Below the pieces are notes generated by a model. That model ran no database searches, was not told where the DNA came from, and saw nothing but the letters and a program-made list of their open reading frames with translations. From Sciurus carolinensis (taxonomy: Eukaryota; Chordata; Mammalia; Rodentia; Sciuridae), in contig NC_062217.1 in assembly GCF_902686445.1 (NCBI RefSeq), positions 168,421,098-168,485,097 on the forward strand: 64,000 bases of DNA, read 5' to 3'. Below, piece after piece: positions 54,301-64,000 of the stretch. The first letter of the stretch is position 1. Every line of letters begins with the position of its first letter. The position numbers and the translations under genes are program-made.

Positions 54301-57259
54301 GGATTGAATTTGGGAACTAGTGCCTTGTTTATGGAAGCTGGATTTTACCATTTTTGTCTTCTGGTTTGCTCTTGACAGGGCTATGTATTAAGCTCTATTG
54401 AAGGCCGGGTGGCCGTTGAGTACTTGGATCCAAGCCCTGAGGTACAGAAGAAGAAGTATGCTTTCAAATGTCACAGACTAAAAGAAAATAATATTGAGCA
54501 GATTTACCCAGTCAATGCCATTTCATTTCACAATATCCACAATACATTTGCTACAGGTAAAGTATGGCATGCTAACTTATATTTAATTATTATTATGTAG
54601 TTTTTAAAATTAATTGAACATTGTTTGGACTTAGGCAGAATTATTTTTAAAATTAGTGCTTATTTTGTAGGTGTTTAGGGAAAAAAATCTGTAGTACTTC
54701 TTGGGGAAAATGTGACATATGGCCTTAAAATTATTAGATGTTTAAGATTAATTGTTATTCCTAGTGTTAACCATTTTAACTATTTTGCAATAACTTTCAG
54801 GTGGTTCTGATGGATTTGTAAATATTTGGGATCCATTTAATAAAAAGCGACTGTGCCAGTTCCATCGGTACCCTACCAGCATCGCATCACTTGCCTTCAG
54901 CAATGATGGGACGACACTTGCAATAGCATCATCATATATGTATGAAATGGATGACACAGAACATCCTGAAGATGGTATCTTCATTCGCCAAGTGACAGAT
55001 GCAGAAACAAAACCCAAGTGAGTATGCTTCACCTGTATTTGAGCCTTTTCTTGCATTCAACCCAGGATTTATTAATTTTTCTAAATTCATGAATAGCATT
55101 GTTGATGCCTGCTCGATATTACAGCTGACTGTAGGGTTGGAGTTGATTTTATCTTGTTCTCCCAAGCTTTCAATATCCGTAGGTTGATAGACGTCTGATG
55201 GATAAAATTGTGCCTAGTTGTTTTGTAGAGAAGAATGTCAAACTCTCATTCTTCTTGAATAGACTCTATTATTTGAATCTCTGGAGTTATTACTAGCTCA
55301 TTGCTTCAAAATTAAGTTGAGGAATTCAAGGATAATTTATTTTAGTAAATTCTATTTAAGATATTTAAGAATCTGAACTGCCAAAAATCTTCCCTCTCCA
55401 CAGAGGTCATTTCTGTAATATTTACAAAGAGCGAGTGACCTTCAGGTCTTACTGAAAACCCAGAGTAAGATGCCTTTGCCTAGAATAGCAAATTTCCTTA
55501 GTTTTGAAATTTTCATAGATGTCTTTGACTCTTAGTTGCAATGGTTGACTGAGAAGGAATCATTTACATTTATCCATATCAATAGGGCAAAGCTTTTTAC
55601 TTTAATTACCTCTACCGTGCTTATGGAAAAGCTAATACTCAGGCATATGTTATTCTAAAATACCCATAGTGTCTTTGTCCTATTCCATGTCCCTGTGTCC
55701 AGGCCTTGAAGGAAGTCCTCAGTAAATAACTGGAATAACTGAATGTTTTCAGGATTCCTATACTTTTCTCATTTAACATGGGTATGGTACCCTTGCTAAA
55801 TCAGTTGAGCCCCTAAGAGGGGGCAGAGTGTTAACTCTTCAGTATTAGATATGCTTTTACAGATTTGACTTTAGAAAAGTCTTAGCATGTGAAGCCTGTT
55901 GGATAAAGGGCTGTGTTTATATTTGATCTGTCACTTTTGTATCTCTTGTCCTGGCCGGCCATTTTGATCTCATGCTCTTCTTTTTTTTCTTTTGAACTTG
56001 TAGGTCACCATGTACTTGACAAGATTTCATTTACTTAAGTGCCATGTTGATGATAATAAAACAATTCGTACTCCCCAATGGTGGATTTATTACTATTAAC
56101 AAAGAAACCAGGGAAAATATTAATTTTAATATTATAAGAACCTGAAAATAATGGAAAAGAGGTTTTCTTTTTTCTTTTTTTCTTTCTTTTTTTTTTTTTT
56201 TAATGAAAAATTTCCTAAATGCATGAGATGGTTTGATGGTTTGCTGCATTAAAGGTATTTGGGCAAACAAAATTGGAGGGCAGTGACTGCACTTTTAAGA
56301 ATTAGTTTTGACCTTGATGATTTTTGTTTCCACTGTGGAAATAAATGTTTGTAAATAAATAGAGTTTATAAAAATCCCTTTGCATTCTTTCTGGACATTA
56401 AATGGTAGGGGAAAACACTCTCGAACCATTTCTTTCTTTTTCTGGTTGTAGTTGCTAATTCTAAAGCTGCTTCAGACTGCCTCATGAGGAGGTTAATCTA
56501 CAATTAAACAATATTTCCTCTTGGCTGTCCATTATTTTCTGAAGCAGATGGTTCATCATTTCCTGGGCTGTTAAACAAAGCGAGGTTAAGGTTAGACTCT
56601 TGGGAATCAGCTAGTTTTCAATCTTATTAGGGTGCAGAAGGAAAACTAATAAGAAAACCTCCTAACATCATTTTGTGACTGTAAACAATTATTTATTAGC
56701 AAACAATTGATCCCAGAAGGGCAAATTGTTTGAGTCAGTAATGAGCTGAGAAAAGACAGAGCATATCTGTGTATTTGGAAAAATAATTGTAACGTAATTG
56801 CAGTACATTTAGACAGGCATCTATTTGGACCTGTTTCTATCGCTAAATGAATTTTTGGAAACATTAATGAGGTTTACATATTTCTCTGACATTTATATAG
56901 TTCTTATGTCCATTTTAGTTGTCCAGCCACTGGTGATTAAGGTTAAAATGAAAAAAATTATAGTGCGAATGAGACTCATTTCAAAGTAATTCCTTAAAGC
57001 AGAACACGAACTCAGTTTGGCCTATTCTAAGTAGTTCCAAATAGTATTACACAGTCACGCTTTTTATTTTTAATTTATATTATTTGCAAATGTATTTCTC
57101 TGAGTAGGACTTAGACTGTGATTATCCGTGATGTATTTTTTAAAAATTCTTTGATATGGAGAAGGGTCTTATTTTTATTTTTTAAGTGTTTCAGTGAAAA
57201 ATGAGTTCAGTCTGAACGAATCTTTTGAAATGTATTTTCTTCATTGCAGGTCCACCTAA
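46687..57259 (+). CDS. BUB3: BUB3 mitotic checkpoint WD40 protein (whole gene)
   Basis: Coding exons 46687-46881, 47410-47479, 49136-49287, 52153-52311, 54379-54556 and 54801-55017, then either 56004-56019 (328 aa, ending KSPCT) or 57250-57259 (326 aa, ending KST). All junctions are GT-AG and in phase. BUB3 is a seven-bladed WD40 propeller that recruits BUB1 and BUBR1 to phosphorylated MELT motifs of KNL1 at kinetochores. It binds their GLEBS motifs and so takes part in the spindle assembly checkpoint; it also binds GLEBS proteins in the nucleus. Blades are visible around 12-43 ([10 protein letters not shown]), 52-84 ([11 protein letters not shown]), 93-127 ([11 protein letters not shown]), 140-170 (VLVWDLRN) and 222-265 ([11 protein letters not shown]), with two less regular ones. 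No frameshift or premature stop was found. Introns carry many ID SINEs, which is tolerated in a housekeeping gene. Confidence 0.97.
47410..47479 (+). CDS. BUB3: BUB3 coding exon 2 (residues 66-88)
   Basis: A 70-nt exon after TTATTTTGTAG, encoding [18 protein letters not shown] and following residues. It ends CAAG before GTAATA, phase 1. Confidence 0.95.
47480..49135 (+). other. BUB3: BUB3 intron 2
   Basis: AT-rich intron. It includes short A runs (47940, 48170) and a faint old repeat near 48740-48800, but no rodent SINE. No embedded RNA gene was recognised. Confidence 0.6.
49136..49287 (+). CDS. BUB3: BUB3 coding exon 3 (residues 89-139)
   Basis: After TTTCCTATAG, encodes [16 protein letters not shown] and the blade [14 protein letters not shown]. 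Ends CCTGAAAAG before GTAGGA, phase 0. Confidence 0.96.
49641..49778 (+). repeat. Young ID SINE with perfect 16-bp target-site duplication
   Basis: The ID body is close to consensus (GGGGCTGGGGAGATAGCTCA, CTGAGTTCGATCCCCAGCAC) with an A tail of about 20. It is flanked by identical TCATTTGTGACCTGAG copies at 49641-49656 and 49763-49778. Recent insertion in BUB3 intron 3, sense orientation. Confidence 0.95.
50853..50935 (-). repeat. ID-type SINE fragment, antisense
   Basis: GTGCTGGGAATCAGCAACCA and CTAGGTGAGCACACTCTTAG are decayed complements of an ID body, in BUB3 intron 3. Confidence 0.55.
51350..51597 (-). repeat. B1-dID dimeric SINE, antisense
   Basis: A T run, then the antisense ID half (GATTGAACCCAGGGCCTCAC, CTCTACCACTGAGCTACAAC), a T-rich linker and the antisense B1 half (TTTTGAGACAGAGTCTTGTT, GAGTAGCTGGGATTTTAG). 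Confidence 0.9.
52153..52311 (+). CDS. BUB3: BUB3 coding exon 4 (residues 140-192)
   Basis: After TCTCTTAAAAG, encodes [20 protein letters not shown] and the following blade; ends AACAAGCAG before GTACTC, phase 0. A second acceptor-like site 69 nt upstream (after 52083) follows a long T run. Confidence 0.96.
52381..52440 (-). repeat. ID-type SINE fragment, antisense
   Basis: GGCAAGCACTCAGCCATTCA and CTACAACCCCAGTGCC are the complement of an ID A-box region, just after exon 4. Confidence 0.6.
52533..52690 (+). repeat. ID-type SINE with extended tail and target-site duplication
   Basis: GGTTATGGCTCAGTGGTAAT through GGGTTTGATACTTAGCACCA, spacer, then the tail phrase AAGGCTTTGTGTCCATCTAC. TGTAATGTGT flanks it at 52533-52542 and 52681-52690. 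Confidence 0.9.
52857..52967 (-). repeat. ID-type SINE, antisense
   Basis: GTGCTGAGATGGAACCCAGT, CATGCTAGGCAGGCACTCAG and CACTGAGCTACAACCCCAGT after a T/ATTT-rich tail complement. Confidence 0.85.
53153..53245 (-). repeat. ID-type SINE, antisense (old)
   Basis: A T run, then GGTTCTGGGAATGGAATCTA and ACTCTACTACTGAGCTTCG; diverged antisense ID. Confidence 0.7.
54147..54178. repeat. Poly-T tract
   Basis: TTTTCTTTTC followed by an uninterrupted run of more than 20 T about 200 bp before BUB3 exon 5; possibly the remnant of an antisense retroposon tail. Confidence 0.8.
54379..54556 (+). CDS. BUB3: BUB3 coding exon 5 (residues 193-251)
   Basis: After CTCTTGACAG, encodes [20 protein letters not shown] and on to HNIHNTFAT; ends ACAG before GTAAAG, phase 1. 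Confidence 0.96.
54801..55017 (+). CDS. BUB3: BUB3 coding exon 6 (residues 252-323)
   Basis: After TAACTTTCAG, encodes [20 protein letters not shown] and on to DAETKP; ends AACCCAA before the donor GTGAGT, phase 2. Reading through the donor meets TGA at once, giving KPK-stop. Confidence 0.96.
55018..56003 (+). other. BUB3: BUB3 intron before the first alternative last exon
   Basis: About 1 kb with no SINE. No RNA gene was recognised. Ends in a T/C-rich tract and CTTGTAG. Confidence 0.6.
56004..56380 (+). CDS. BUB3: BUB3 alternative last exon A (ends KSPCT) with 3' UTR
   Basis: The acceptor GAACTTGTAG precedes GTCACCATGTACTTGA; with the two carried bases this reads Lys-Ser-Pro-Cys-Thr-stop (stop 56017-56019), giving 328 aa. 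AATAAA occurs at 56340-56345 and 56354-56359, so the exon can end near 56380. Confidence 0.9.
56400..57245. promoter_or_regulatory. Candidate conserved block between BUB3 alternative last exons
   Basis: Repeat-free AT-rich DNA with ATCTACAATTAAACAATATT, AAAATAATTGTAACGTAATT, AACATTAATGAGG and CTGGTGATTAAGG. The texture is that of a developmental enhancer and unlike the SINE-rich BUB3 introns. It may serve HMX2/HMX3 from inside the neighbouring gene. Conservation was not tested. Confidence 0.45.
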
Positions 57260-57610
57260 TCATCTCGTGAAAGTGGTTTCTCTATGGAAAGCTTTGTTTG
57301 CTTCCTACAAATACATGCTTGTCCCCTAAGGGATGTGTCATAGTCATTGTGGACATGTTATTTAGTATGTGGAATTCTCTCTCTTTTTTTTTTTTTTTTG
57401 CCTTACAAGAAATTTGCCTGTTTACTTTTTAATACTTTGTTTAGGGTGAGGAGTCTCTGTCCTTGTTGAGTAGTCTGAAGAATTCCTTCTCCCATCTTCC
57501 CCCAAGTAAGCCCAGTTGCTGTTTATGAGCAGTTTGAGTTCTTTTGTAGTATAATCTAAACCTGTTATTTCCCTGCTGTCTAATAAATCAGATTCAGAAC
57601 CCTGAAATGT
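57250..57610 (+). CDS. BUB3: BUB3 alternative last exon B (ends KST) with 3' UTR
   Basis: The acceptor TTCATTGCAG precedes GTCCACCTAA; the frame reads Lys-Ser-Thr-stop (stop 57257-57259), giving 326 aa. AATAAA at 57582-57587 follows about 325 nt of 3' UTR. Confidence 0.88.
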
Positions 57611-59130
57611 TGGATGTTTTTAAATATTGGTAATTAATGTAATTTACTACATAAAAAGGCTTCTGTAAAGCAAAATTCTTCATCAAGGGCATGTTGAGGA
57701 TGACATTTTACCTTTAAGTCCACTCTGCCTCATTTAATTATGTCTATTCTGATGTATATTGGGGCTTCAGTCCTGGATAAAGTGATGTGTTGGAGTTCAG
57801 CCATTTCCCTGGTGCCCCTTCGGAGGCTCCGCAGGGCCCTGGGCCACCCCCAGCTTCCGTCAGGATGGGCCCTCACCACAGCAGCCTCTGGTCGCCTTCT
57901 GGCATGGTGTTTTCTTAGTGGTGCCAGTGCTGTGGTGCTCATGCAGCTCTTGCATCCCTGTGCTGATGAAATCATCGTCCACATGCAGAGAGCCAAATGA
58001 CAGGCCCTTCTGGACTTATCCATCAAATGCTAAATCAAAGTGAAGCCCTTGGGATGGTAAATAATGTAATAGCCAGAGACTAACTGATGGTATTGGTTCT
58101 TTAGTGTGATTATGTGCTTTTAAAAGTCATAGCCACTTGGTTGAGGACAGAGCATAAATTTAAAACATTGTATAACTGAAAGAATTAATACAGTTTTGTT
58201 AAAGGTGACCAAATTAAAGTCATGTGTGGACCTGTTTCTGAAGTTGTGTAGGAGAGTTTTTTTGGTGGTTCCCTCTGGGTGTTCTCTTATCTTTTAAAAC
58301 CAAATGTGCCTCCCTATTTCCCCTGCATACCACTTAACCAGCTCCTTTTCGTAATTGCCTGTTCATGATTATAGCCACCTTTCCCCTCAATTACCCAGTT
58401 GTAGTTAACTTGGGCATTTCTATCAGTTTCTCATATCCATACTTTAAGTGTCTTGGTTTATGTTTCTTCCTACTGCTTCTATTCTATGTCCTTCTGGTTG
58501 AATGCTGCAACTTCTAGTCTCTGCCCTAACTCCTCTGTCTTCAAAAGCATTGACTTTCAAACATTCAGCTGTGACTCAAGTGAGAAAGAAATTTTGAACT
58601 GTAGTCCAGAACATATCAAGACAAAGAGTTCAGAAAGCATTACTTACCCTTCTTCATGTGATTTAGCTGTATGTGTGTGTGTGCATTTTCATTTTCATTT
58701 AAATGCTCTGAACTGATTTTTATAAGAAAATGCATTGCTGCCTGTAATTTGTGGAAATTGCCCAATATCCTCCAAGATTTTAAAAAGCTTTTTATCATGC
58801 CATATTTGGAGTCCTCTAGTACTTATTCTCATAGTGACCCTTCAACATCTTCATAAGCAGGCTGGTGGCTTCCAAAGCCTTTGTAAAGAGTTCTCAGAAA
58901 GTTGGGGGACTAACCTTTGTTGGGAATGTAGAAGAAATGACCATATTATGGTGGCAGTAGTGTCTGGTTCTGTTGTGTACAAACAAAGATATATTAGCAG
59001 GTCATCCTTTGTTCTATGGGAAATCCAGGCTTTAGTTTTAGAATTGAGGCCATACTGCCCATTTTGGCCTTGGTATTCAAGCTCCTTTGTTATTGTGCCT
59101 TTGTGATCTGTTTAATTCTAATGTTTCCTA
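57611..59130. other. BUB3 downstream flank
   Basis: AT-rich DNA with one GC-rich patch at about 57800-57990 that is open on both strands (86 codons + and 98 codons -). No domain or repeat family is recognised in it. No gene is called. Confidence 0.5.
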
Positions 59131-59134
59131 AGGC

Positions 59135-59362
59135 TCTTTTTTTTTTTTTTTTCCATTTTTGTTTTGGGTCCCAGAGATTTAACGCAGGGGCACTTAACTA
59201 CTGAGCTACAGCCCCAGCACTTTTTATTTTGAGGTAGAGTCTTGCTAAGTTGCCTAGGGCCTCACTGAGTTGCAGAGTCTGACCTTGAACTTGAGATCCT
59301 CCTGCCTCAGCATCCGGAGTCCCTGGGATTAGAGGCGTGCACCACCATACTTAGCAGCATTT
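59135..59362 (-). repeat. B1-dID dimeric SINE, antisense
   Basis: A T run, then the antisense ID half (GGTCCCAGAGATTTAACGCA, ACTACTGAGCTACAGCCCCA) and the antisense B1 half (TTTTGAGGTAGAGTCTTGCT, CCTCCTGCCTCAGCATCCGG). Confidence 0.9.
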
Positions 59363-59479
59363 TTATACTCAGTGAAAATAAGATTCTGTGGTCAAGTAAG
59401 ACTAGTTCCTTTCAATGGGGACTCAGGGCACATTAGGCTACTGATAGCTTGGAGAACTCCTGCAGTAAAGAAGTAATTC

Positions 59480-59960
59480 TAAATCTGTTTGATTCATCAT
59501 CCCCCAGATTCCTTTGACCCCCCAGGTCTATTCTTTGCTCCTGTTGCACTGCACATTTTCCCTCAGTCGTTTTTACATTTCTCCATTCCCAGAAAGCACT
59601 GGGGTTCTGATAACGATGAGAGTCAGACTAGTTGCTTCATAATTAGAGATGCTTGTGTTGATCCCCGAATCACAGTCTTTCCTCCTGGATTGCTCTTTCA
59701 GGTTTTAACTAGCATCTTGCAAGGTCCTGTTCAAGGTCTTTTTCCGTGAAGCCCTTCTTCCTTGTTGCAGCTCACAAATAGGGATGCCCTTTCTCAAAAT
59801 GTATATGAAGTGCCTTCTGCTTCTGAACCTTTGGAGGTACTTGCTTACTCTGTATGGCGCTTTGGTATTTTTGTGCACGTCTTGCCTCCATATTTATGTT
59901 AGGAGCAGGACTACATCTTTTTGTGTACTCTGGCACATGAATGTTGAACACTAATATTGT
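59480..59960 (+). mobile_element. L2 LINE 3' region
   Basis: CTTTTTCCGTGAAGCCCTTC, TTAGGAGCAGGACTACATCT and CTCTGGCACATGAATGTTGA follow L2 3' order. The small open frame 59489-59749 lies inside it. Confidence 0.55.
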
Positions 59961-60169
59961 TGAAGTGATGTGGTTTTATTTTTCAAAACTTGAAATATAG
60001 TTTTGGAATGTAGCTAATTTGGTACATAAGATATGAAAGCTTTTAGTTCATAAAGTAATTATAAAACTTTAGTTCATAAAGTAATTATAGAATTAACTCA
60101 TTGTAGAAGAATTGAGATAACACAGATGCAGAAGTTATGCTATCATAATCCTGTGATGGAGGATAAGCT

Positions 60170-60310
60170 TTTTTTTTTTTTAGCTTCATTAGTTATAATT
60201 GACTAAAAATATACATATTTACATAGACACTTTTTATAGATTTACATATTATGTGATGTGTTGGTATACACTGGAAGGATCACCATAATGGATCTGTCAC
60301 TTTACACAGT
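60170..60310 (+). mobile_element. L1M LINE fragment
   Basis: AGTTATAATTGACTAAAAAT, GATGTGTTGGTATACACTGG and GGATCACCATAATGGATCTG resemble an old L1 3' UTR. Confidence 0.5.
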
Positions 60311-61000
60311 TAAGCATTCTCTGGGTGTGAAGAATACTTAAATTTCGGGCATATAATACTGTACTATTAATAATTATTACCTTGTATATTAGATCTCCAG
60401 AACTTATTTATCTAATAGGAGATTTCTACTTTTAGCATTTTAATTTCTACCCATTCCTAAGGATTTTCTGGGCTATTTCTCCCTGAATAAAATTATTTAA
60501 CCAAACATGAAAATGCCTGGGTGGAAGAATTTGAAGATTTTGAGATGTTGTGACTTAATGGTATAGGCTTGTATGACATTTGTTTTGGGGAGCTATCCTA
60601 GATGACTGGTTACCCCTGGGGCATCAGAAGCTTGGATGCAAGAAATCTGTGACCATGACCATGGTCTGACCATGGGAATTCCCCCTATGTGGACAGAAAA
60701 CAGGAACTTCACATTTGCACCCTTGGTCTCACAGGGACAATTCTAGTCCCTTCAAATGACTGACAGTTCTACGTCAGCTGCTTCTTACATAGGTTCTTAC
60801 TCTATTTGCTGTTCTAGGGTGAAAGGGCTGCTGCTATTTAGATATTTTCCTACAGCTGAAATGCTCCTGAACAACAATGGGTTGTACTTCATATGATTTT
60901 AAAAAATTGGCTTATATACCTATGCTGCTTCATGTGCTTAATATATTATGAAAATTTTCTCACATTTTTTTCTTATTTTTAATGGCCACCTAATTAATAT
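60311..61000. other. Intergenic, nothing recognised
   Basis: AT-rich DNA; no gene, SINE or clear repeat seen. Confidence 0.5.
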
Positions 61001-61140
61001 TTGAGTTTTTTGAACAAACCTTTAGTGCCTGCTGTGTGCCAGTCACTGCTAGGTGTTGGGGCCCCATTGAGAACAGATAAGATTCCTGCTCTCATTGAAT
61101 GTGCTTGATAGATCAGTATGTGGACAGAACAGTCTGACAG
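61000..61140 (+). repeat. Ancient repeat fragment (class uncertain)
   Basis: TAGTGCCTGCTGTGTGCCAG, TCACTGCTAGGTGTTGGGGC and TTCCTGCTCTCATTGAATGT follow a common mammalian interspersed-repeat phrase series (MIR/L2/L3 age class). Confidence 0.5.
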
Positions 61141-61243
61141 ATGCTGTGATAGCACTGTGTGGCCACGTTTTGTTTTTAAAGAACTTGGCTAACTTTGGTC
61201 CTTAAAATCATTACCCTGTTAGCAAAGGAGTTAAGTTTGGTGA

Positions 61244-61340
61244 TTGCTCAGCTGGAGATGTGACTCAGTTGTACAGTGCTCGCCTGGCAAGTGTGAGGCC
61301 CTGGGTCCATCCCCAGCACCACCAAAAAACAAAGGGAGGT
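61244..61340 (+). repeat. ID-type SINE
   Basis: CTGGAGATGTGACTCAGTTG and GTGAGGCCCTGGGTCCATCC with a short A-rich tail. Confidence 0.8.
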
Positions 61341-61424
61341 TGGCGATTGCTCAGGCCCTGTGACAACCAGTATACCAGAGAAACTATGTGGGCAGAAAGC
61401 TATTTGAGAATCTGGCTAGTCTCC

Positions 61425-61606
61425 CCCCACAACTGGAGATTGAGCTCAGGATGCCCACCATTCATCACGGATCTACTGCTCTACACTTTATTTCTTGTTT
61501 TGAGATAAGGTCTTGCTGAGTTGTTCAGGCTGGCCTTAAACTTGCATCCTTCTGCCTTGGCCTCCCATGTAGCTGGGATTACAGGCATGCACCCCCATGT
61601 CTGATT
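61425..61606 (-). repeat. B1-dID dimeric SINE, antisense (old)
   Basis: A decayed antisense ID part (TGGAGATTGAGCTCAGGATG) then a clear antisense B1 half (TTTTGAGATAAGGTCTTGCT, GTAGCTGGGATTACAGGCAT). Confidence 0.8.
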
Positions 61607-61699
61607 TGGCTAGTACTTCAGAGAGGTGGTAGCCTAGCATCTTGTCAAATCTTCAAGCCTCCTCAACCCCACATGGCCTGTCACTTTTACAGAATTGAA

Positions 61700-61900
61700 T
61701 CTGTTTTATTAGGTCAGGCAGTGTGACATGACAGTGAATCTTGGCGTTGAGCCTTTGAATCCTGACTTTACTACTAAATTCCTTGCATCACTAGCCAAAT
61801 TAATGTAAATTGTCATGTCTTCATCTATAAAATGAAGGTAATACCTAGCTTATGGAGTTTGAACAAATAAAGTATTTATAGGGTGCCCCAGATACAGCCC
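61700..61900 (+). repeat. MIR SINE
   Basis: GACAGTGAATCTTGGCGTTG, GAATCCTGACTTTACTACTA, CATGTCTTCATCTATAAAAT and GAAGGTAATACCTAGCTTAT: a nearly full-length MIR. Confidence 0.8.
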
Positions 61901-64000
61901 TGCGCTTGGAATGAAAAATAATCTATCACTCAGATATAATTGGTCAGCTGACAGATTTTTTTCTTTCACAAATTAATGTAGTTATATAACTATTGGATTC
62001 CTTATTATTAAATATGCCAGCATATTCTTTTAAAAATATCTTAAACATTGAGACTCAAGATTGCATCCATAAAATACCATGATTTTAAAATGTTCAATAT
62101 TTTGCCATTTTCATCTATTTAAAATAAAAGTTTGCACATACTTGAAGCATCATTGTCCCTTCCTCACCCATTCCCGTTTTTAATTTTTCTTAAGTATTTT
62201 TGCCTATTTGTGTTTACACTTTTGTAGTATCCATATACAGTATGTATTTTGGAGTTTTGAAAATTTGCATAAATGAAAGTTCCTATTCTGGAATGAGCCT
62301 ATCCTCATTGAACATCAAGCATGGTTAAGAAATGTGATAGAAGAAAAGGGTAGAAGAAAGCTACAAATGGCTTAGAAGCAGCAAGTCAGGGAGTGGCTAA
62401 ACTGTACACCCTCTTTCTAATAGATCAACCCTCATGACAAAAGGAATGGCAGCTGTCTCTGGCTTGTTGGGTCTTTTAAGGGTCAAAACTATATAACATA
62501 ACCAAAGTTGTTCTTTTTCTCCAGGAAACTATGTGGGTGTGTTAATAGTACCCAGTAGTTTGGGTATAATAAAATATTACATCTGTGCCGTCAATCTGGA
62601 GAATAAACACAACGCAAGTTTTGTGGTGGTTCTCCTTTGACTTCCCTACCTCAGTCTTCAAAATGTCTCTGAATGGCCCATCTTTCACTAGGGCAAGTAC
62701 TGACTTAAGCGATTAGGACTAGCTTATAACAGTTTCCTTTCAAAATGGCACCTGGCCAACATTGTTTTGGAACTAGCGCTAGAAGAAATGGAAGCTGCTG
62801 CTCCTGGTGGCTACAAATATCAGTTGGACCATTGAGTACAAAGGCTCTTTCCCCTTGATCCGGGGTGTGTTGTAAGAGTGCTTTCATTTTTGAAGGATAC
62901 CCTTAGAACTTGTCCTGGATTGTTGCAGGGCACTGGTTTTTTCGTTGGCAAGGATTTTGTGTCCTGATTGGGAGAGGAAAAAAATCTGAAGGTAAAAACT
63001 AGACTTAATTTATAGAGGACTATAATTCGGACAACATGACGTGTTAGCCTGCTTATTAATATAACTCAGGATTTGGCAACTGGTCTTCAGACTTATTTTA
63101 AATGAAAACGATTGATTTTATTTTGTTGTTTTATTTTCCTTGAATACACCACTAGTGGTATGACTTTCCAGATTACCTGACTTGAATAGAGAAATGGAAA
63201 AAGAAATGCGTTACTGACCTTTAATGTAGTAGGGTGTCATACTAAGTAATTGAAGGTTTATTTCCCATGGTTTATTTCATTAACTAATTTCCCAAGAAAT
63301 ATTCTTTCACCTCTGACCATATTAGCCAGCCATGTGCAGTTAACACAAACCTGAAGAAGCCATACAAATTAGACCTGCTGGTCTCCAAAGCACCTAAGTT
63401 TGCTTTTCCAATGTTGTAATGAAGTACCTTTCATTCCCTTTATAGGACTCTGTTATAGGCTATTGCAGTAATTTAAAACCTATGTACCTAGACTCCTGAC
63501 CTTGTTATAACATCACTTTATAATTCTCAAAATACTTGGCTCTTGAAGATTTTCTTAGCACCAGCCATGTATTCTTAAAGAGCCCAGACAATTTGTCTTC
63601 AGTGTTATATTATCCATATCTCCTCTGCTGTTAAGACCTAACATTACTATTGAGGTGCCTGGGGGAAAAAAAAAAAAAAACCCTCCAGTTCTTTGATTAT
63701 TTCACTGCTTGGCATGGCATTGTTATTAGCGTTCTCCACTTAAAAGCCTTTTCTTGGAACAATGGCAATATACAACTTCATCAAGCTTCAGATATAGAAG
63801 TGGCTCTCTTGCTGGGTTCGCTGTCATATTGCTGGTGATGCTATGGAGAATAACAGCTTTCCATATGTAACTAGCCTAGAGATGATCGTGGAAGAGGACA
63901 AGCACACGGACAGGTAGCCTCTCAACATGTCAACGTGTTGCCCTTTGTTGCTCTTCATCAGGTGAACACTGACCTTCCAGGTAATAGCAGAGGTCCAGGA
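61901..64000. other. Intergenic, nothing recognised
   Basis: AT-rich DNA with an A run at 63665-63680. No gene, no SINE and no CpG island. Small open frames (62705-62887 minus, 63650-63838 plus) have no domain. Confidence 0.5.

Noticed and set aside
56161..56203. Pyrimidine tract as an additional BUB3 acceptor
   Set aside because: It lies within the 3' UTR of alternative exon A and is followed by AATG with no nearby AG-exon-donor arrangement.
1..64000. CRISPR array, operon, prophage or integron features
   Set aside because: Interspersed SINEs, GT-AG introns and CpG islands show vertebrate nuclear DNA. The only tandem repeats are microsatellites and poly-A/T tracts.

Overview
The window is a piece of a placental-mammal chromosome. 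It is almost certainly from a squirrel-family rodent (ground squirrel or marmot type). The evidence is the dominant repeat set: dimeric SINEs with a 7SL/B1-like left half and an ID (tRNA-Ala-derived) right half, and single ID elements with a long extra 3' tail. These lie on a background of old mammalian repeats (MIR, L2, L1M, MER5A, MaLR-type LTRs). The species call is inference; the gene calls do not depend on it.

Three protein-coding genes are supported, all on the + strand: HMX3 (28757-30455), HMX2 (40434-42142) and BUB3 (46687-57259 for the longest coding reach). This order matches the HMX3-HMX2-BUB3 block known from human 10q26. HMX3 and HMX2 are tandem paralogous NKL-class homeobox genes. 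Each has two coding exons, a phase-1 intron upstream of the homeobox and a CpG island. BUB3 encodes the spindle-checkpoint WD40 protein. It has seven coding positions, a probable non-coding first exon, and two alternative last exons whose reading frames and poly(A) signals are both intact.

Layout: 1-28 kb is intergenic, with SINE, L1, LTR and MIR remnants interrupted by repeat-free AT-rich blocks (about 4.8-5.2, 9.4-9.9, 16.7-17.1 and 18.3-18.5 kb) that look like conserved enhancers. CTCF-like motif pairs lie near 5.5 and 25.7 kb. HMX3 with a TATA promoter occupies 27.8-30.6 kb. From 30.6 to 40 kb is the HMX3-HMX2 spacer, which has no rodent SINE and contains strong enhancer-like blocks at 36.05-37.0 and 38.4-39.07 kb. 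HMX2 is at 40-42.7 kb. A plain spacer follows to 46 kb. BUB3 runs from 46 to 57.6 kb, with many ID insertions in its introns. The last 6 kb is repeat-bearing intergenic DNA with no recognised gene.

The absence of lineage-specific SINEs around HMX3/HMX2, against their abundance on both sides, fits a developmental regulatory landscape in which insertions are selected against. HMX2 and HMX3 are known to act together in inner-ear, lateral-line and hypothalamic development. BUB3 is a housekeeping cell-cycle gene that borders them. I found no CRISPR array, operon, bacterial feature or clearly new protein-coding system. The most interesting signals are regulatory or isoform-level.
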